A DNA stretch of 64,000 nucleotides from Ornithodoros turicata. Its lineage: Eukaryota > Arthropoda > Arachnida > Ixodida > Argasidae. The translations under genes and the position numbers were made by a program. Positions 24,701 to 33,412 of the stretch are shown here, piece by piece; within the stretch, counting starts at the first letter, position 1; every line of letters starts with the position of its first letter. Under the pieces are notes generated by a model that saw only the letters and a program-made list of their open reading frames with translations, was not told where the DNA came from and made no database searches. The stretch spans positions 95,418,668 to 95,482,667 of the forward strand of contig NC_088203.1 in NCBI RefSeq assembly GCF_037126465.1. The letters are read 5' to 3'.

Positions 24701-25454
24701 CTCTTTCCACAAATCCCGAGTGATTACGGTGTCATCCTGCACAATGGCCGGCGTTCAGCGTGTTATGCGGTGAAGTTCTTTGAATGTTCGCTCTGCATCA
24801 CAGCTGAGTCAGTGAATTTTGTCGTTTCTCACAGGGCATACAATCAGCCGAGAACTTTGGCTCGCGTTAGTCATTAACTACTCACCTCAAAGCACCGTGA
24901 TGAACAACACCGTAGGAGGACAAGAACAGTGTCTTCTCGACTTCTATAAGGACCAAGGTGTGAAACCGGATGACCTGGCCATGCAGGAAATCATTGCCGA
25001 CACCTTAGGCATGGCTAGTGGCCTCGGGGCGTATCAAACCAGCGCCAACGATACGTCGGAAGTGGCAGGTTTCAGTGGGCAACAGCTGTTCTTTATCAGT
25101 TCCTGCTTTAAGCTGTGCTCCGAAAACAGTACCGAAAGCAGTGGTCGCTACGCTGCGCCGCAGGTTAGATGCAACGGGCCGCTAATGCTGTCAGAGGCAT
25201 TCAGCAAGGCATTCGGTTGTTCCAAAAAGGCTGCTATGGCGAAAGCACTGGAGAAGCACCAGGAATGTGCTGTCCTGGGCAATTCTACTGCTGAGCCGCC
25301 GGTGCGCCGTCGACTGGGCCCCAAGAAGCCGGTACCGTCGCCAGTATTGTATAATCTGAATCAGAATAGTAGCGATGTAACAGACACGACACAAATTCTT
25401 GGCAGCACGGACATACCTACAACTGGTACTATGTCAAGTTCGAGTGAGGAATAA
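18471..25454 (+). CDS. M13 (neprilysin-like) peptidase homologue, probably inactive, six exons
   Basis: M13 proteins are type II membrane zinc endopeptidases with the active site outside the cell. A gene model joins 18471-18703, 18766-18952, 19490-19843, 20767-21198, 22805-23210 and 24835-25454. All introns are GT-AG, phases agree, and 743 residues result, near the usual 700-770. Visible parts are a membrane anchor (about 18-36), the N-terminal signature DPCDDFY joined to FVCGQW, the large helical domain, and the C-terminal catalytic domain. The substrate-binding NAxY reads EPGY (503-506), HExxH reads HTISR (539-543) and the late catalytic His is absent (about 645), while ExxxD survives as EIIAD (589-593). 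Without HExxH it should not bind zinc normally. The frame is intact, so it looks like a kept pseudo-enzyme. The first exon and Met are not identified. Confidence 0.85.
18766..18952 (+). CDS. M13 homologue, exon 2
   Basis: It follows a 62-bp intron with acceptor GACTCGTAG. The first residues complete the FVCGQW motif, and the exon ends at a phase-0 donor GAG|GTTTGT after LLYTQC, the usual early cysteine position in M13 proteins. Confidence 0.8.
19490..19843 (+). CDS. M13 homologue, exon 3
   Basis: Phase 0 at both ends (AATGGCAG acceptor, GCG|GTAAGA donor). It begins GKEQTTALRQFL and covers the N-terminal helical domain, including LVNVDLVPD and the DRRHEQWL stretch. Confidence 0.8.
20466..20495. 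repeat. 30-bp perfect palindrome in M13 intron 3
   Basis: CCGCGTTTCCTCGAA is followed immediately by its exact complement, with no spacer. It lies in the 923-bp intron between exons 3 and 4. No other role is evident. Confidence 0.9.
20767..21198 (+). CDS. M13 homologue, exon 4
   Basis: It starts after GGGTCTCCAG and ends GATGAG|GTCAGT, 144 codons in phase 0. It contains RLTFADLDAM and VPLDYVAYNCI, continuing the helical domain. An in-frame extension upstream of the acceptor exists but does not look M13-like. Confidence 0.78.
21472..21962. mobile_element. CACTCTTAAAAATG MITE, long composite copy
   Basis: Both ends match the 16.7-kb copy. An inner inverted repeat (about 21543-21790, ends GGGGGCTTAATCGCTTCATC and its complement, with CGAGTGGCGGGAAATTC inside) sits near the centre. 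The same inner unit occurs in the copy at 35088-35691. It fills much of M13 intron 4. Confidence 0.8.
22229..22415. mobile_element. CACTCTTAAAAATG MITE, partial copy
   Basis: The left end TCTTAAAAATGAACTTCACC is present and the right side keeps TCATTCGAGATGATGGTTGG, but the terminal right repeat is degraded. Confidence 0.7.
22478..22714. mobile_element. CACTCTTAAAAATG MITE, degraded copy
   Basis: CATCACATAGCACACTGAAG on the left and GATGATGGTTGGCTAGGAGC with CTCATTTTTAAAAGTGTAG on the right match the family. It ends 90 bp before exon 5 of the M13 gene. Confidence 0.7.
22805..23210 (+). CDS. M13 homologue, exon 5 with altered NAxY motif
   Basis: It starts after CGAATGCAG and ends in phase 1 before GTAAAG. 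The lead-in to the active site is recognisable (PPRNELLVPPAAIVPPLF against the family's consensus RNQIVFPAGILQPPFF), but the substrate-binding Asn-Ala is replaced: EPGY at 23105-23116. Confidence 0.82.
23237..23452. mobile_element. CACTCTTAAAAATG MITE in M13 intron 5
   Basis: Starts ACTCTTAGAAATGGACTTCA only about 26 bp after the exon 5 donor and ends GTGAAGTTCTGCCTTAAGGA. The inner palindrome with TTTTTTGTGACA is intact. Confidence 0.8.
23515..24109. mobile_element. CACTCTTAAAAATG MITE split by about 370 bp
   Basis: The left half (23515-23620) ends at TTTTTCGTGACTC and the right half resumes at 23987-24109 with GTTAATTGCCACAAAAAGGC. The DNA between contains an 11-bp inverted repeat, TAGCAGACGAC (23767 region) and GTCGTCTGCTA, and a T-rich end. 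It looks like another insertion of unknown type. Confidence 0.65.
24243..24452. mobile_element. CACTCTTAAAAATG MITE, diverged copy
   Basis: ACTCTTAAAACAGAACTTCA and the inverse GAAGTTCCGTTTCAAGAG bound it. The inner arms are diverged. Confidence 0.7.
24560..24783. mobile_element. CACTCTTAAAAATG MITE, diverged copy next to the last M13 exon
   Basis: TTCAGTTCACTGCATAACAC on the left and GTGTTATGCGGTGAAGTTC on the right bound it. It ends about 50 bp before the acceptor of the final exon. Confidence 0.65.
24835..25454 (+). CDS. M13 homologue, last exon with lost zinc motif and extra tail
   Basis: It starts after TTTCTCACAG. Its first residues GHTISRELW sit where GHEITHGFD is expected, so the zinc-binding Glu-water site and second His are lost (24837-24851). 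EIIAD keeps the third zinc ligand, and FSGQQLFFIS and NGPLMLSEAFSKAFGC match the family C-terminus. After the last conserved Cys (about 682), where M13 proteins normally stop within a few residues, it runs on for about 60 residues rich in Ser, Thr and Pro to TAA. Confidence 0.85.
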
Positions 25455-25492
25455 GGCTGAAGAAATATCCATAAGTGGTCATTGAGTCGCTT

Positions 25493-25498
25493 AATAAA
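25493..25498 (+). terminator. Polyadenylation signal of the M13 gene
   Basis: AATAAA lies 38 bp after the stop codon, at a plausible distance for a very short 3' UTR. Confidence 0.5.
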
Positions 25499-25499
25499 T

Positions 25500-27135
25500 T
25501 CCCCAGCCAAATTCCATGTTTGCACTATGTCATACGTGGAATACATGCTAGCAAACTGTCTGACGCTTATTAAGGCGAGGTGGTCGCCACATTGTTGCAG
25601 TTGTTTTGAAAATGATTTCATTTTTGTGACATCTTGTACGCATCACACGGCGCCCGTCAAACAAAGCGTCTACACGACAGGTAGACACCACAGTCATAAT
25701 GTGCGTGATCTTGTGTACTAATGGCACAGCTTGAAATCCATATGGAATGAGTCAGAGTGACTATGGAGACAACGAAGCATGAACGAACCGTGAACAACAG
25801 TACGCACCCATGCAGGTTCTGATGGGAAGACTAAACTAAAGAATCGAACCGTTATGATGAAGTCAGGATGTAACAATTGTCTTTCTGCTTCGTCTTCACA
25901 TGGACTGAAGTAGTCCTGAAGGATGTTTTACCTTAAGCAGGGATGTCAAGCGTTAATGCGTAAACCTGAGGCGCAATTTTGCATGCGCGTTACAAACGAT
26001 ATTGATTTCAAAAACCTCAACGGTCCGGAGGACATTACATGGGAGTGGGAACATCAGTGCATTGGGGCAGCTTGGCATGGTACATTGACAAGGTAAAGAC
26101 ACTAAGGAATAAGAAATCAACTTTGAATAAGATAAGAACAAGAAAAGCAAGTAAACAAAGCGAAAACTCTGCAAAAACCAACGGGTAGGCAAGCGTAAAA
26201 AACAAAACAAAACAACAAAAACTAACACTGGTATTGCGGATGAAGAAAGGGAGCTACGTAAAACTGCATGGTCGTCAATAGTTGCGATTGTTGCGAGTTG
26301 TTCCACTCAATGGTAGTGGTGCAAAGAAATGATTTAGAGAATGCGTTAGTAATACAATGGAACCCAGTGACCTTGTTAGTGTGATCGAAGCCAGGGAAAA
26401 TGACTATGACTATGAGTATGCTTTGTACTGTATGCAAAGTACAAACATCGTTTACCGCCTTGCAATTCCCTTTATTGGGACGCATTCCCCTCGAAATTCC
26501 ACGTATCCCAAATAATCACAACGCTAAATTACAAAGAAGGTACGTGACTAGGAATTTTATTACACAAGCAAACGCGAAACCCCTGTATGGGAAAACCTAC
26601 TGCGACCCACAGTTCAGGGGGCTTGTGTAATAACTTGCCGAGGAATCATTAATATCGTTACGGAAAATACATAAGGTTCATTACACCTTATCACTTCGAA
26701 AGAAATCCGCATTAGTCTTCGGCCTGGCGATACCTTTCCACCCGCTTACACAACAAACATAACAGGTGCTGCTCTAATATTCGCGTGTAAATTATGACTA
26801 CCCACTCATCAAATGGGCGGACGAGGAACACTACAGTTTTCCAAAAATAGAAATAAAAGGTTATTCGTGGTGACGTCATTTGCTGTCCTTGAGCTCTAAA
26901 ATTAGACGGCTACCTATAGGTGATGTAAAAAAGAAATGCGGAAAAGCACGAACGCACGCAAAATGACTTTACAACAGATCAACATGTGCTGTTTATCCGT
27001 AAGCGCGTTGAGCACGTCTTCAAGGAGAAGTCGGGGACGATGGGTATCTACAGACTTCGTTTTCGGAGTAAACAGCAGGGAGTGTTTCATTTTGCACCAC
27101 TTAGAGGAGTGGTTTACGGACTGTAAGACATAGTG
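25500..27135. other. No gene seen
   Basis: AT-rich sequence with only short overlapping frames. No domain, repeat end or RNA gene was recognised. Confidence 0.5.
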
Positions 27136-27139
27136 GAGA

Positions 27140-27412
27140 TACCAGCTCCATTGGTATAGTGCTTAGGATAATCGCTTTCCACGCCAAGACTGGGAGGTGA
27201 CACGGGATCGAATAGTGTTACCGGCTGTGCTGTCTGAGGTTTTCCCTGGGTTTTCCGAAGACTTTCCAGATGAATGTCGGCACAGTTCCCCCTGAAGTCG
27301 GCCCAGGACGCATACTAACCCTTCTGTCTCTCACTCCTTCCTGCTGTCCTCTCTCCATCTGTCCACGTCTGTACGCCGCTCATAGACACAGTTGGTTCGC
27401 GGCGCAAACACA
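27140..27412 (+). repeat. tRNA-derived SINE, near full length
   Basis: The tRNA-like head starts near CTCCATTGGTATAGTGCTTA and has a degenerate B box (GGGATCGAAT). The shared core GGCTGTGCTGTCTGAGG and GTCGGCACAGTTCC follow, then the tail TCTCTCCATCTGTCC to CGCGGCGCAAACACA. It matches the fragment at the window start and the minus-strand copies at 10.1 and 57.1 kb. Confidence 0.85.
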
Positions 27413-28500
27413 TCATTTTAAAAAAACAGAGAAAGTGGTGATAATTTCAGTAACGTTCATCCACATCACAGTATAAGAGAGATAAAAGCGAAAAATAAGG
27501 AGATTCCGAATAAAATCGCAAATACGACGTCTCATGTTTTGTTACAAACACAACAACTTGAGCCTTACAAATTAAGGAAATATTAGTGCTAGGATATTAA
27601 CTGGCCTACTTCAGCCATGTTAGATAACCACATTGCGCGGATTTGTGGTAGCAGAATTGCGCTATTTAGTCGTTTTTCTGTAAAAGTTTTGAGTGTATTT
27701 CAGTACTGCATAACATTTGAAAACTAGTGAAGACCTTAGTGGTTTTTGACGGCTTGGAAAGTGAATTAGTAGAAAAGTTGATGGTGTACTCCCAAAATAA
27801 GGAAAGTCCGAGGTGCAAGGTGAAGCATATAGTATAGAACAAAAACAAACAAGGCATGGCCGTAGGAAACTACTAGGAAGCGAGGCAAAGGTCTGGCTTT
27901 CCTCGAGAAGCAGCTTTCGACGGTTACTAGTTTCCCTTCGTCGAAAGTGACGCTGGAACAGCTCATACTGTCTGTGGAACTTTACATGCAAATACATGGT
28001 TTGGTTATTCAAGAACTTGCTTTCAACTTCTTTTAGGAACTTGTATTTAACAGTGACTCAGCTTATTACAAGCATGTCGAAATCCCAGACATCAACCTTA
28101 TGAAGTCCTATTACATCTGCAGAACGCGGAGCTGTATGAAGGACAACCTTGTTTGTTCCGTGCACACAATGAAGCCATAAGAAATTTTATCAAGCTCGGA
28201 AGTTGCGGAAGGAAACGGGCATTTCCGTCATTAAAATTCGAGGTCGCCTCATGGAGGAGTGGAGGAGGGCCACTGATCGCCTCGTAGATGGGGCATGGAA
28301 AAAGCCACAAGGCACGAGAACGCCCCCCTGTTTTTCGCGTTGCGTAAAATCCAGCGGGTCGGTCCAATGACGTCGGTCCGCCTGCATATCGTTGTCCCTC
28401 TACTGCGCAACGTTGATTCAAGTACCTACTATATGTGAAGCACGACGGTCGTTCCGGGCGTACGGCTCCGACAACGGCTTTGAGGATTCTGCAGTGTCTC
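27413..28500. other. No gene seen
   Basis: Overlapping frames exist on the minus strand between 27662 and 28012 but show no domain and low-complexity composition. Nothing else is recognised. Confidence 0.45.
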
Positions 28501-28504
28501 GTCG

Positions 28505-28740
28505 CGATGCACCATGACCGCAGGCAAGTCGTTTATGGAGATGACCTCCGCAGAAAAAAGAAACCGGTCCTGAAAGAACAGAGAGTTTTCGTCCTTCATT
28601 CTAAAAACAGGTTCGAGGCACACGCAACCGGCGGCGTCCAACCGTTCATCTCTCGTCTCGCGGATGACTATCGCGATTCCGTCATTGGGAAAGTAAGCGA
28701 CCGGCGTAACTTTCCATGATTTCACGCCCACTTTGAATAT
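28505..28740 (+). promoter_or_regulatory. Conserved upstream block of GPCR A
   Basis: The block contains GACCTCCGCA, GAGAGTTTTCGTCCTTCATT and CTAAAAACAGGTTCG. It is repeated upstream of GPCR B (about 35985-36150) and, by eye at about 70 percent, at 39022-39240 inside the inverted duplication. Conservation next to two paralogues suggests a promoter or 5' untranslated part copied with the genes. Its activity is inference. Confidence 0.5.
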
Positions 28741-29012
28741 TTGTTGCGTACGACATTCTTCTTCCTGAAGGCCCGGCGCGGTTCTGTGACTACTGCTTGT
28801 GGTATTCTTGTCTCCATATCTGCGTTGTTGTGTCCAGGCCAACCGTGAAGGTTCTGCCCTGCAGTTATGACGCACAAGTGATACTTCCGAGTGTGGAATG
28901 TTTGCGGTTCATTGAAGGTGTAGTGGAGTGCTGGTGTTCGCAGTGAACTATTGCCTGGTGTCTGCGTCTTGAACTCATGTCGCGATATTAGTGAACTCCG
29001 CAGTGAACTATC

Positions 29013-30950
29013 ATGAAGGTCCTCGTACTTTGTTTTCTCACTGTCCTTGTTCGTGCCTTTGAACACGAAGAAGAATGTAACGTTACGCTACCGTGGTTGG
29101 TAGAGCGCGGCAGCCACCCTGACCTCACCGATGATCAATTCTCGAGACTTCTGCAGTGCCCAGAGAATCTCAGCGGGTGCAGTGATACTCCACCGTTTTG
29201 TTCCTGGAATCGTTACCTGTGGACGTGCTCTTGCGCGGATAATTGCGCGGTGTACGGCGACTGTTGCTGGGAAAAGCCTTTGACGCCGTTGGATTCCAAG
29301 CCCATTTCTTCGTGCATTTATGTGAATATCGAGAATGAGTTTTACAAGAACATGTACGCCGTTACCGGTTGTCGGAAAAGCTGGCCGCAAGACGAAGTGC
29401 GGAACGGATGCGAAAATCCCTCAATGTACAACGACACATTCTACGAGACACCCGTAACGAGTGCAAAAGGTGTGACGTACTACAATGGATTCTGTGCTCT
29501 CTGTAATTACGACATGGAGGATGTTACCTTCTGGAACGTTTCATGTAAGACCAACAGACAAGGGAAGTGCAGCGGAAGGCGACGTTCTGTTCAGGTCACT
29601 TTACCAGACGTCGTGTTGGACGATTACAATACTTACCTTCGCCCCTGCGACGAAGACACAGATTTCGTCGACACGTGCAACAGTACGGTTAGTACCGATG
29701 TGGTTCAGAGGTGCGAAACCTACTTCGCTCCGGTGCAGAGTTCGACAGATCACTCTGACACAATCTACAAGAACGTGTATTGCGCCTTATGCAATGGAGA
29801 AGACCTGTCAACCATGGGATGTTCTCCAGTTCAAGAGGTCTATAACTGGAGCGCCATTCCGCATTTACGAACCAGTTTTCGCGGTCCGAACTTGGTGCAA
29901 TTACTACGCCCTGTTTCAAGCCGCGATAATTGTCTGTTTTGGCAAGGTGACAAGTGTTTTATTCCGAAAGTTGAGTATCGCTACAACAACGATTCCGCAG
30001 GTGTATCCAACGGCTCTGACGTCAATGTGACGCTCAGCGTAGAACAGGTATCGGCAAAACAAGACATACAAATCTACTTCACTATCATGTGTTTGACCCT
30101 CTCACTCCTGTGCCTCGCCCTGAAGGCTATCGTGTACGCCGTGTTCAAGAGCTCCCGCGGGTTCTCCTCAAAGTGTACCCTGTGCCTCTCCTGCACCCTC
30201 TTCTGGAGTCACTTCCTGTTTTTGCTGGCCAACTCGCTCCCGCTGCCAAGAATACCATGCATGATATCGGCGATGTTCTTGCACTTTGGCTTCTTAGCTG
30301 CTTTTCTGTGGACCACAGTGTTGTCTTTCGATATCTGGAAGGGCGTCGCAGCCGTTAAACTGTCTCGCGGTAGAAGAGAAGCCTGCCTGCAGTACTCCCT
30401 CATAGCCTGGGGATTACCACTGTGTCTTGTGCTGATTTGTGCCGCAATAGATCACGCTGCGCCTTCTTTCTTCCTTGCTCCACAGTATGGACAAGGTGCG
30501 TGCTGGATATCCAGCGTCAAAGCGCACGCTGTGTTCTTCCTGACACCTATGGTGCTACTATTGATCTTGAACGTCGTCCTGTACGTGCACATAGTCATAC
30601 ACGTACGTAAAACATCGAAGCAAACGGCCGGCTTTGACTTTCGCGGTGGAGGGCAGAAATCTCATATGGGACTGTACGTTAAGCTGGCCTTTATAATGGG
30701 AGCGACTTGGATACTTGGATTCGGATGCGTTTACGTGGAGTCCGTCATAACAGACGTGATATTCATCATGCTGGTTGGTCTTCAGGGTGTTTATCTGTTT
30801 TTCGGGTTCAAGGACTATCGTTACTTCATCGACGATGTGCGGAGACGGAAGAATCTTCAACGAGGAATGAGTAACTCCACAAATGTAACCTCAGCGGAAC
30901 TGTCATCTGTGGAAAGGAATCCTAAGGGAGAACGGCGTACCTCAGAGTAA
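29013..30950 (+). CDS. SMB-like, class B (secretin/methuselah-type) GPCR, copy A
   Basis: This is a single-exon gene for a 645-residue cell-surface receptor. Residues 1-15 form a signal peptide. The ectodomain (to about 350) is cysteine-rich: a somatomedin-B-like motif CSCADNCAVYGDCCW at 72-86 and two modules with FCALCNYD (160-167) and YCALCNGE (257-264), plus many N-glycosylation sites. Seven membrane helices follow at about 353-377, 388-407, 416-440, 460-480, 502-527, 555-577 and 580-600, then a 45-residue cytoplasmic tail. Spacing and the TM6-TM7 sequences fit class B receptors. No GPS cleavage motif is seen, which favours a methuselah-like type over a standard adhesion GPCR. Ligand unknown. 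The start ATG at 29013 directly precedes the signal peptide. It is a close paralogue of copy B (about three quarters identical in the 7TM part by eye). Confidence 0.9.
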   Translation: MKVLVLCFLTVLVRAFEHEEECNVTLPWLVERGSHPDLTDDQFSRLLQCPENLSGCSDTPPFCSWNRYLWTCSCADNCAVYGDCCWEKPLTPLDSKPISSCIYVNIENEFYKNMYAVTGCRKSWPQDEVRNGCENPSMYNDTFYETPVTSAKGVTYYNGFCALCNYDMEDVTFWNVSCKTNRQGKCSGRRRSVQVTLPDVVLDDYNTYLRPCDEDTDFVDTCNSTVSTDVVQRCETYFAPVQSSTDHSDTIYKNVYCALCNGEDLSTMGCSPVQEVYNWSAIPHLRTSFRGPNLVQLLRPVSSRDNCLFWQGDKCFIPKVEYRYNNDSAGVSNGSDVNVTLSVEQVSAKQDIQIYFTIMCLTLSLLCLALKAIVYAVFKSSRGFSSKCTLCLSCTLFWSHFLFLLANSLPLPRIPCMISAMFLHFGFLAAFLWTTVLSFDIWKGVAAVKLSRGRREACLQYSLIAWGLPLCLVLICAAIDHAAPSFFLAPQYGQGACWISSVKAHAVFFLTPMVLLLILNVVLYVHIVIHVRKTSKQTAGFDFRGGGQKSHMGLYVKLAFIMGATWILGFGCVYVESVITDVIFIMLVGLQGVYLFFGFKDYRYFIDDVRRRKNLQRGMSNSTNVTSAELSSVERNPKGERRTSE

Positions 30951-31249
30951 TGAGCGGTTGGTCTGTGAGGACACTAACGATGCTATGGTGAATACCATCA
31001 CAGTAGCTGATCTCTCTTCCGTGATTTCTAGTCATGCCACAAGAACTAGGTACTCTTATCACGTGAGAAACACAATCACGGAAAGCAAAGAACGTGAACT
31101 TTTCGCAAAGAACGTGAACTTTTCGCAAAGAACACTCAGGTTCCCGTCTATGCTCGTGCAACAAGTACTACACCATTTTAGACTCAGGACGAATGAACTT
31201 CTTCCAGCTGAGGAATATTTCTTGAACACTCCAACTGCTTATAAAAGGT

Positions 31250-31255
31250 AATAAA
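31250..31255 (+). terminator. Polyadenylation signal of GPCR A
   Basis: AATAAA lies about 300 bp after the stop and is followed by an A-run. A tandem pair of the 20-bp unit GCAAAGAACGTGAACTTTTC lies at about 31085-31125 in the presumed 3' UTR. Confidence 0.45.
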
Positions 31256-32439
31256 AAAGAGGCCAGCGATAGCTCTGAATGTTTTGTGATCATGCTCTTT
31301 GTATAGTTTTCACCGCCATAAAAGAGGTTTTGAACTGGATATTTTCTGTCACGGCAGATTCTGAAATGTTTTGTTTCAACAATACGGTAGCATCCCATGC
31401 AATGGGCTTCATATTGGGGATTTTTGCGGAGACAGAGTGAAAAAAAAAGCAAATAAAAAACAGAGATTGTCGTGGGTATTCATGTCGTTATTTATCGAGC
31501 TGTTTGCATGCCGACGTGGACACATGGCGGCATGCTAACCGAAGGAGACCATGAAGTCGACCATGGGTCGACTTCATATGGCAACTGGGCGACATTTCCC
31601 TTATCGCGTCAAGGGAAGACTAGATTCAGCGTTCTTAGGTTTAGACGTGGGTATAAAGTACTCCCTCGTTATGGCATGCCATAAGAGTATCCGATCCTGC
31701 TCCATCGACCTACTTGAGTACCCCACTAAGTCCTCCTCAATTGGAGGGAACATACCCAACGTGAGGATAAGGAGCTGTTCATAATACCGTGCCCTACTAA
31801 CTATATGTAAAACAACTAAAAATTGTTGTTTTAGTGGCTGCTCGAGTATAAGGAATACTGAACGCCCTGTAGCCTATATAGGTCACAGTTACGATGGAAG
31901 CAGCAGATTGCCTTGCGGGAAGCAGGACACCTCCATCTGCGATGCCACCGAAAAGACCAGTAGTTCACTCGTCTTCCTTGGAAACACTTTACATCTTTAT
32001 GAGTCTCAGATTGCCAGACGCAGGAATGAATAGAAGTTCAAGCCGTGGATGATGATGGAGATGAAGCACAGCCCGGGAAACTGTCCAGTCCCATGGAGAC
32101 TGGAGACCAGTTGATTCATCATGCGAGCTGTCGATCTCTCGTAATCAAGGCTCATCGACGTAGTGTACAGCGACAGCCGTACAGAACTTGTACATCTCTC
32201 AGGGGTGGGTTGACCATCAACGGTTATTGAAAGTGTGTGGTTAGTTTGTAACCTGTGACGAATAACACTGAAACAATGACCGCTTACCATAAAAGAACTA
32301 TAACTCAGCAATGGAAAAGTTGTGATGCACACATAATGCACCGCAAGTTATACCTTAGACAGTAATTTTAACCAACTACTGAGACCGAGGAGATACATAC
32401 ACTCAGAGATTACCTCTCGAACAACTGGTACTTACGGGT
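31256..32439. other. Intergenic, with part of a low-copy repeat
   Basis: No gene is supported. A 12-bp inverted repeat (ATGAAGTCGACC, 3-bp loop) lies at 31550-31576. The repeat at 31745-31970 is listed separately. Confidence 0.45.
31745..31970 (+). repeat. Low-copy repeat shared with 63.2-63.5 kb
   Basis: GAGCAGCAGATTGCC-like, TTCATAATACCGTGCCC, GAACGCCCTGTAG and CACAGTTACGATGGAAGCAG words occur in the same order at 63240-63500. No known element is recognised. Confidence 0.6.
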
Positions 32440-32740
32440 GTAGGAAAGATCGTCCCCGGAAAAAATGTCCCCCTGAAGAACCGACCTCAGGAAAAAATGT
32501 CCCCCGGAGAAATCGTCCCCGCAAGAAAAGTATCAAGAAACGTAGTTTTCGTCAAACGGCGCTATAGCCTAGCGTAGCGCGCGTGCAGAGCTGTGCGTAG
32601 CCCCCCTCAACCGCATGCTTAACTGTCAAAAACAAGCCTAAACTAACCTAACCTCCGAAAACTAACCTAGGACCCGGTTCTAACCTAGGTTCTCACCGGG
32701 AACGACTTCTGCGTGGACGATTTTTCCGAGTCCCGATACT
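32440..32740. repeat. Repeat with GTCCCC motifs and inverted ends
   Basis: AAATCGTCCCCG-type and AAAATGTCCCCC motifs alternate at 32445-32530. An inverse, GGACGATTTTTCCG, lies at 32716-32730. A (CTAAC)-rich stretch lies inside at 32636-32660. It is probably a MITE of unknown family. Confidence 0.4.
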
Positions 32741-33412
32741 TACCTGTCAGACGCCTATAGGCTTTGCAGTCATGCGTCTTACATACGTGACCAAACAGTC
32801 ACTTTGCCCCCACGCAGTGTAAAGCAGGGCAACAGGTATAATAATTTGCTTGTGACACGGCGCAGTAGCTATGAAAAGACACTTCACAATATGACAGAGA
32901 CAACACGGCGTCCTTCAGTATGGTAACGTTCCGACTCCAGCTTTGTTGAAGGTGGAAGACGTACAGAAGGCATCCGTCTCGCGTTCACCTCAAATTGTGC
33001 TTTCTGGCGCAAGGAAATTGCTTCCTCCTTTTGTACCTACGAACGTAAAACAATGCAATCCATCTGCTGGATTTGCACAAGTGTTTCCACCGTCAGCCAA
33101 AAGATACAGATTCGGAATCAGAACACACTCAACCGCAAGCGCTCAGCAGTTTGTCTTTCATTTTTATACAGGGATATGAAGAATTCTTCAATGAAGGGGT
33201 AGTGCCAACTTCCACAGTTCCTCGCTCGCCTTGAACTGTGACGTCGAATACAAGGCAGCGGGTCAAGAAGTAACGGTGATTCAGCCATAACAAAAGTGAA
33301 ATCCCGTAATAGACTGCTGCGTTGCAAATATGTCTCGTCTTGCCACTACAGAGGAGTCTGTGTACGCCGGCACGGCGGCTTGATGGGAAGTATCACGTGA
33401 CCACAGCACTTT
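32741..33412. other. No gene seen
   Basis: Only short frames on both strands, without recognisable content. Confidence 0.45.

Noticed and set aside
32636..32660. Telomere-like CCTAA repeat
   Set aside because: Only a few degenerate units inside a larger repeat; not a telomere or a clear interstitial array.
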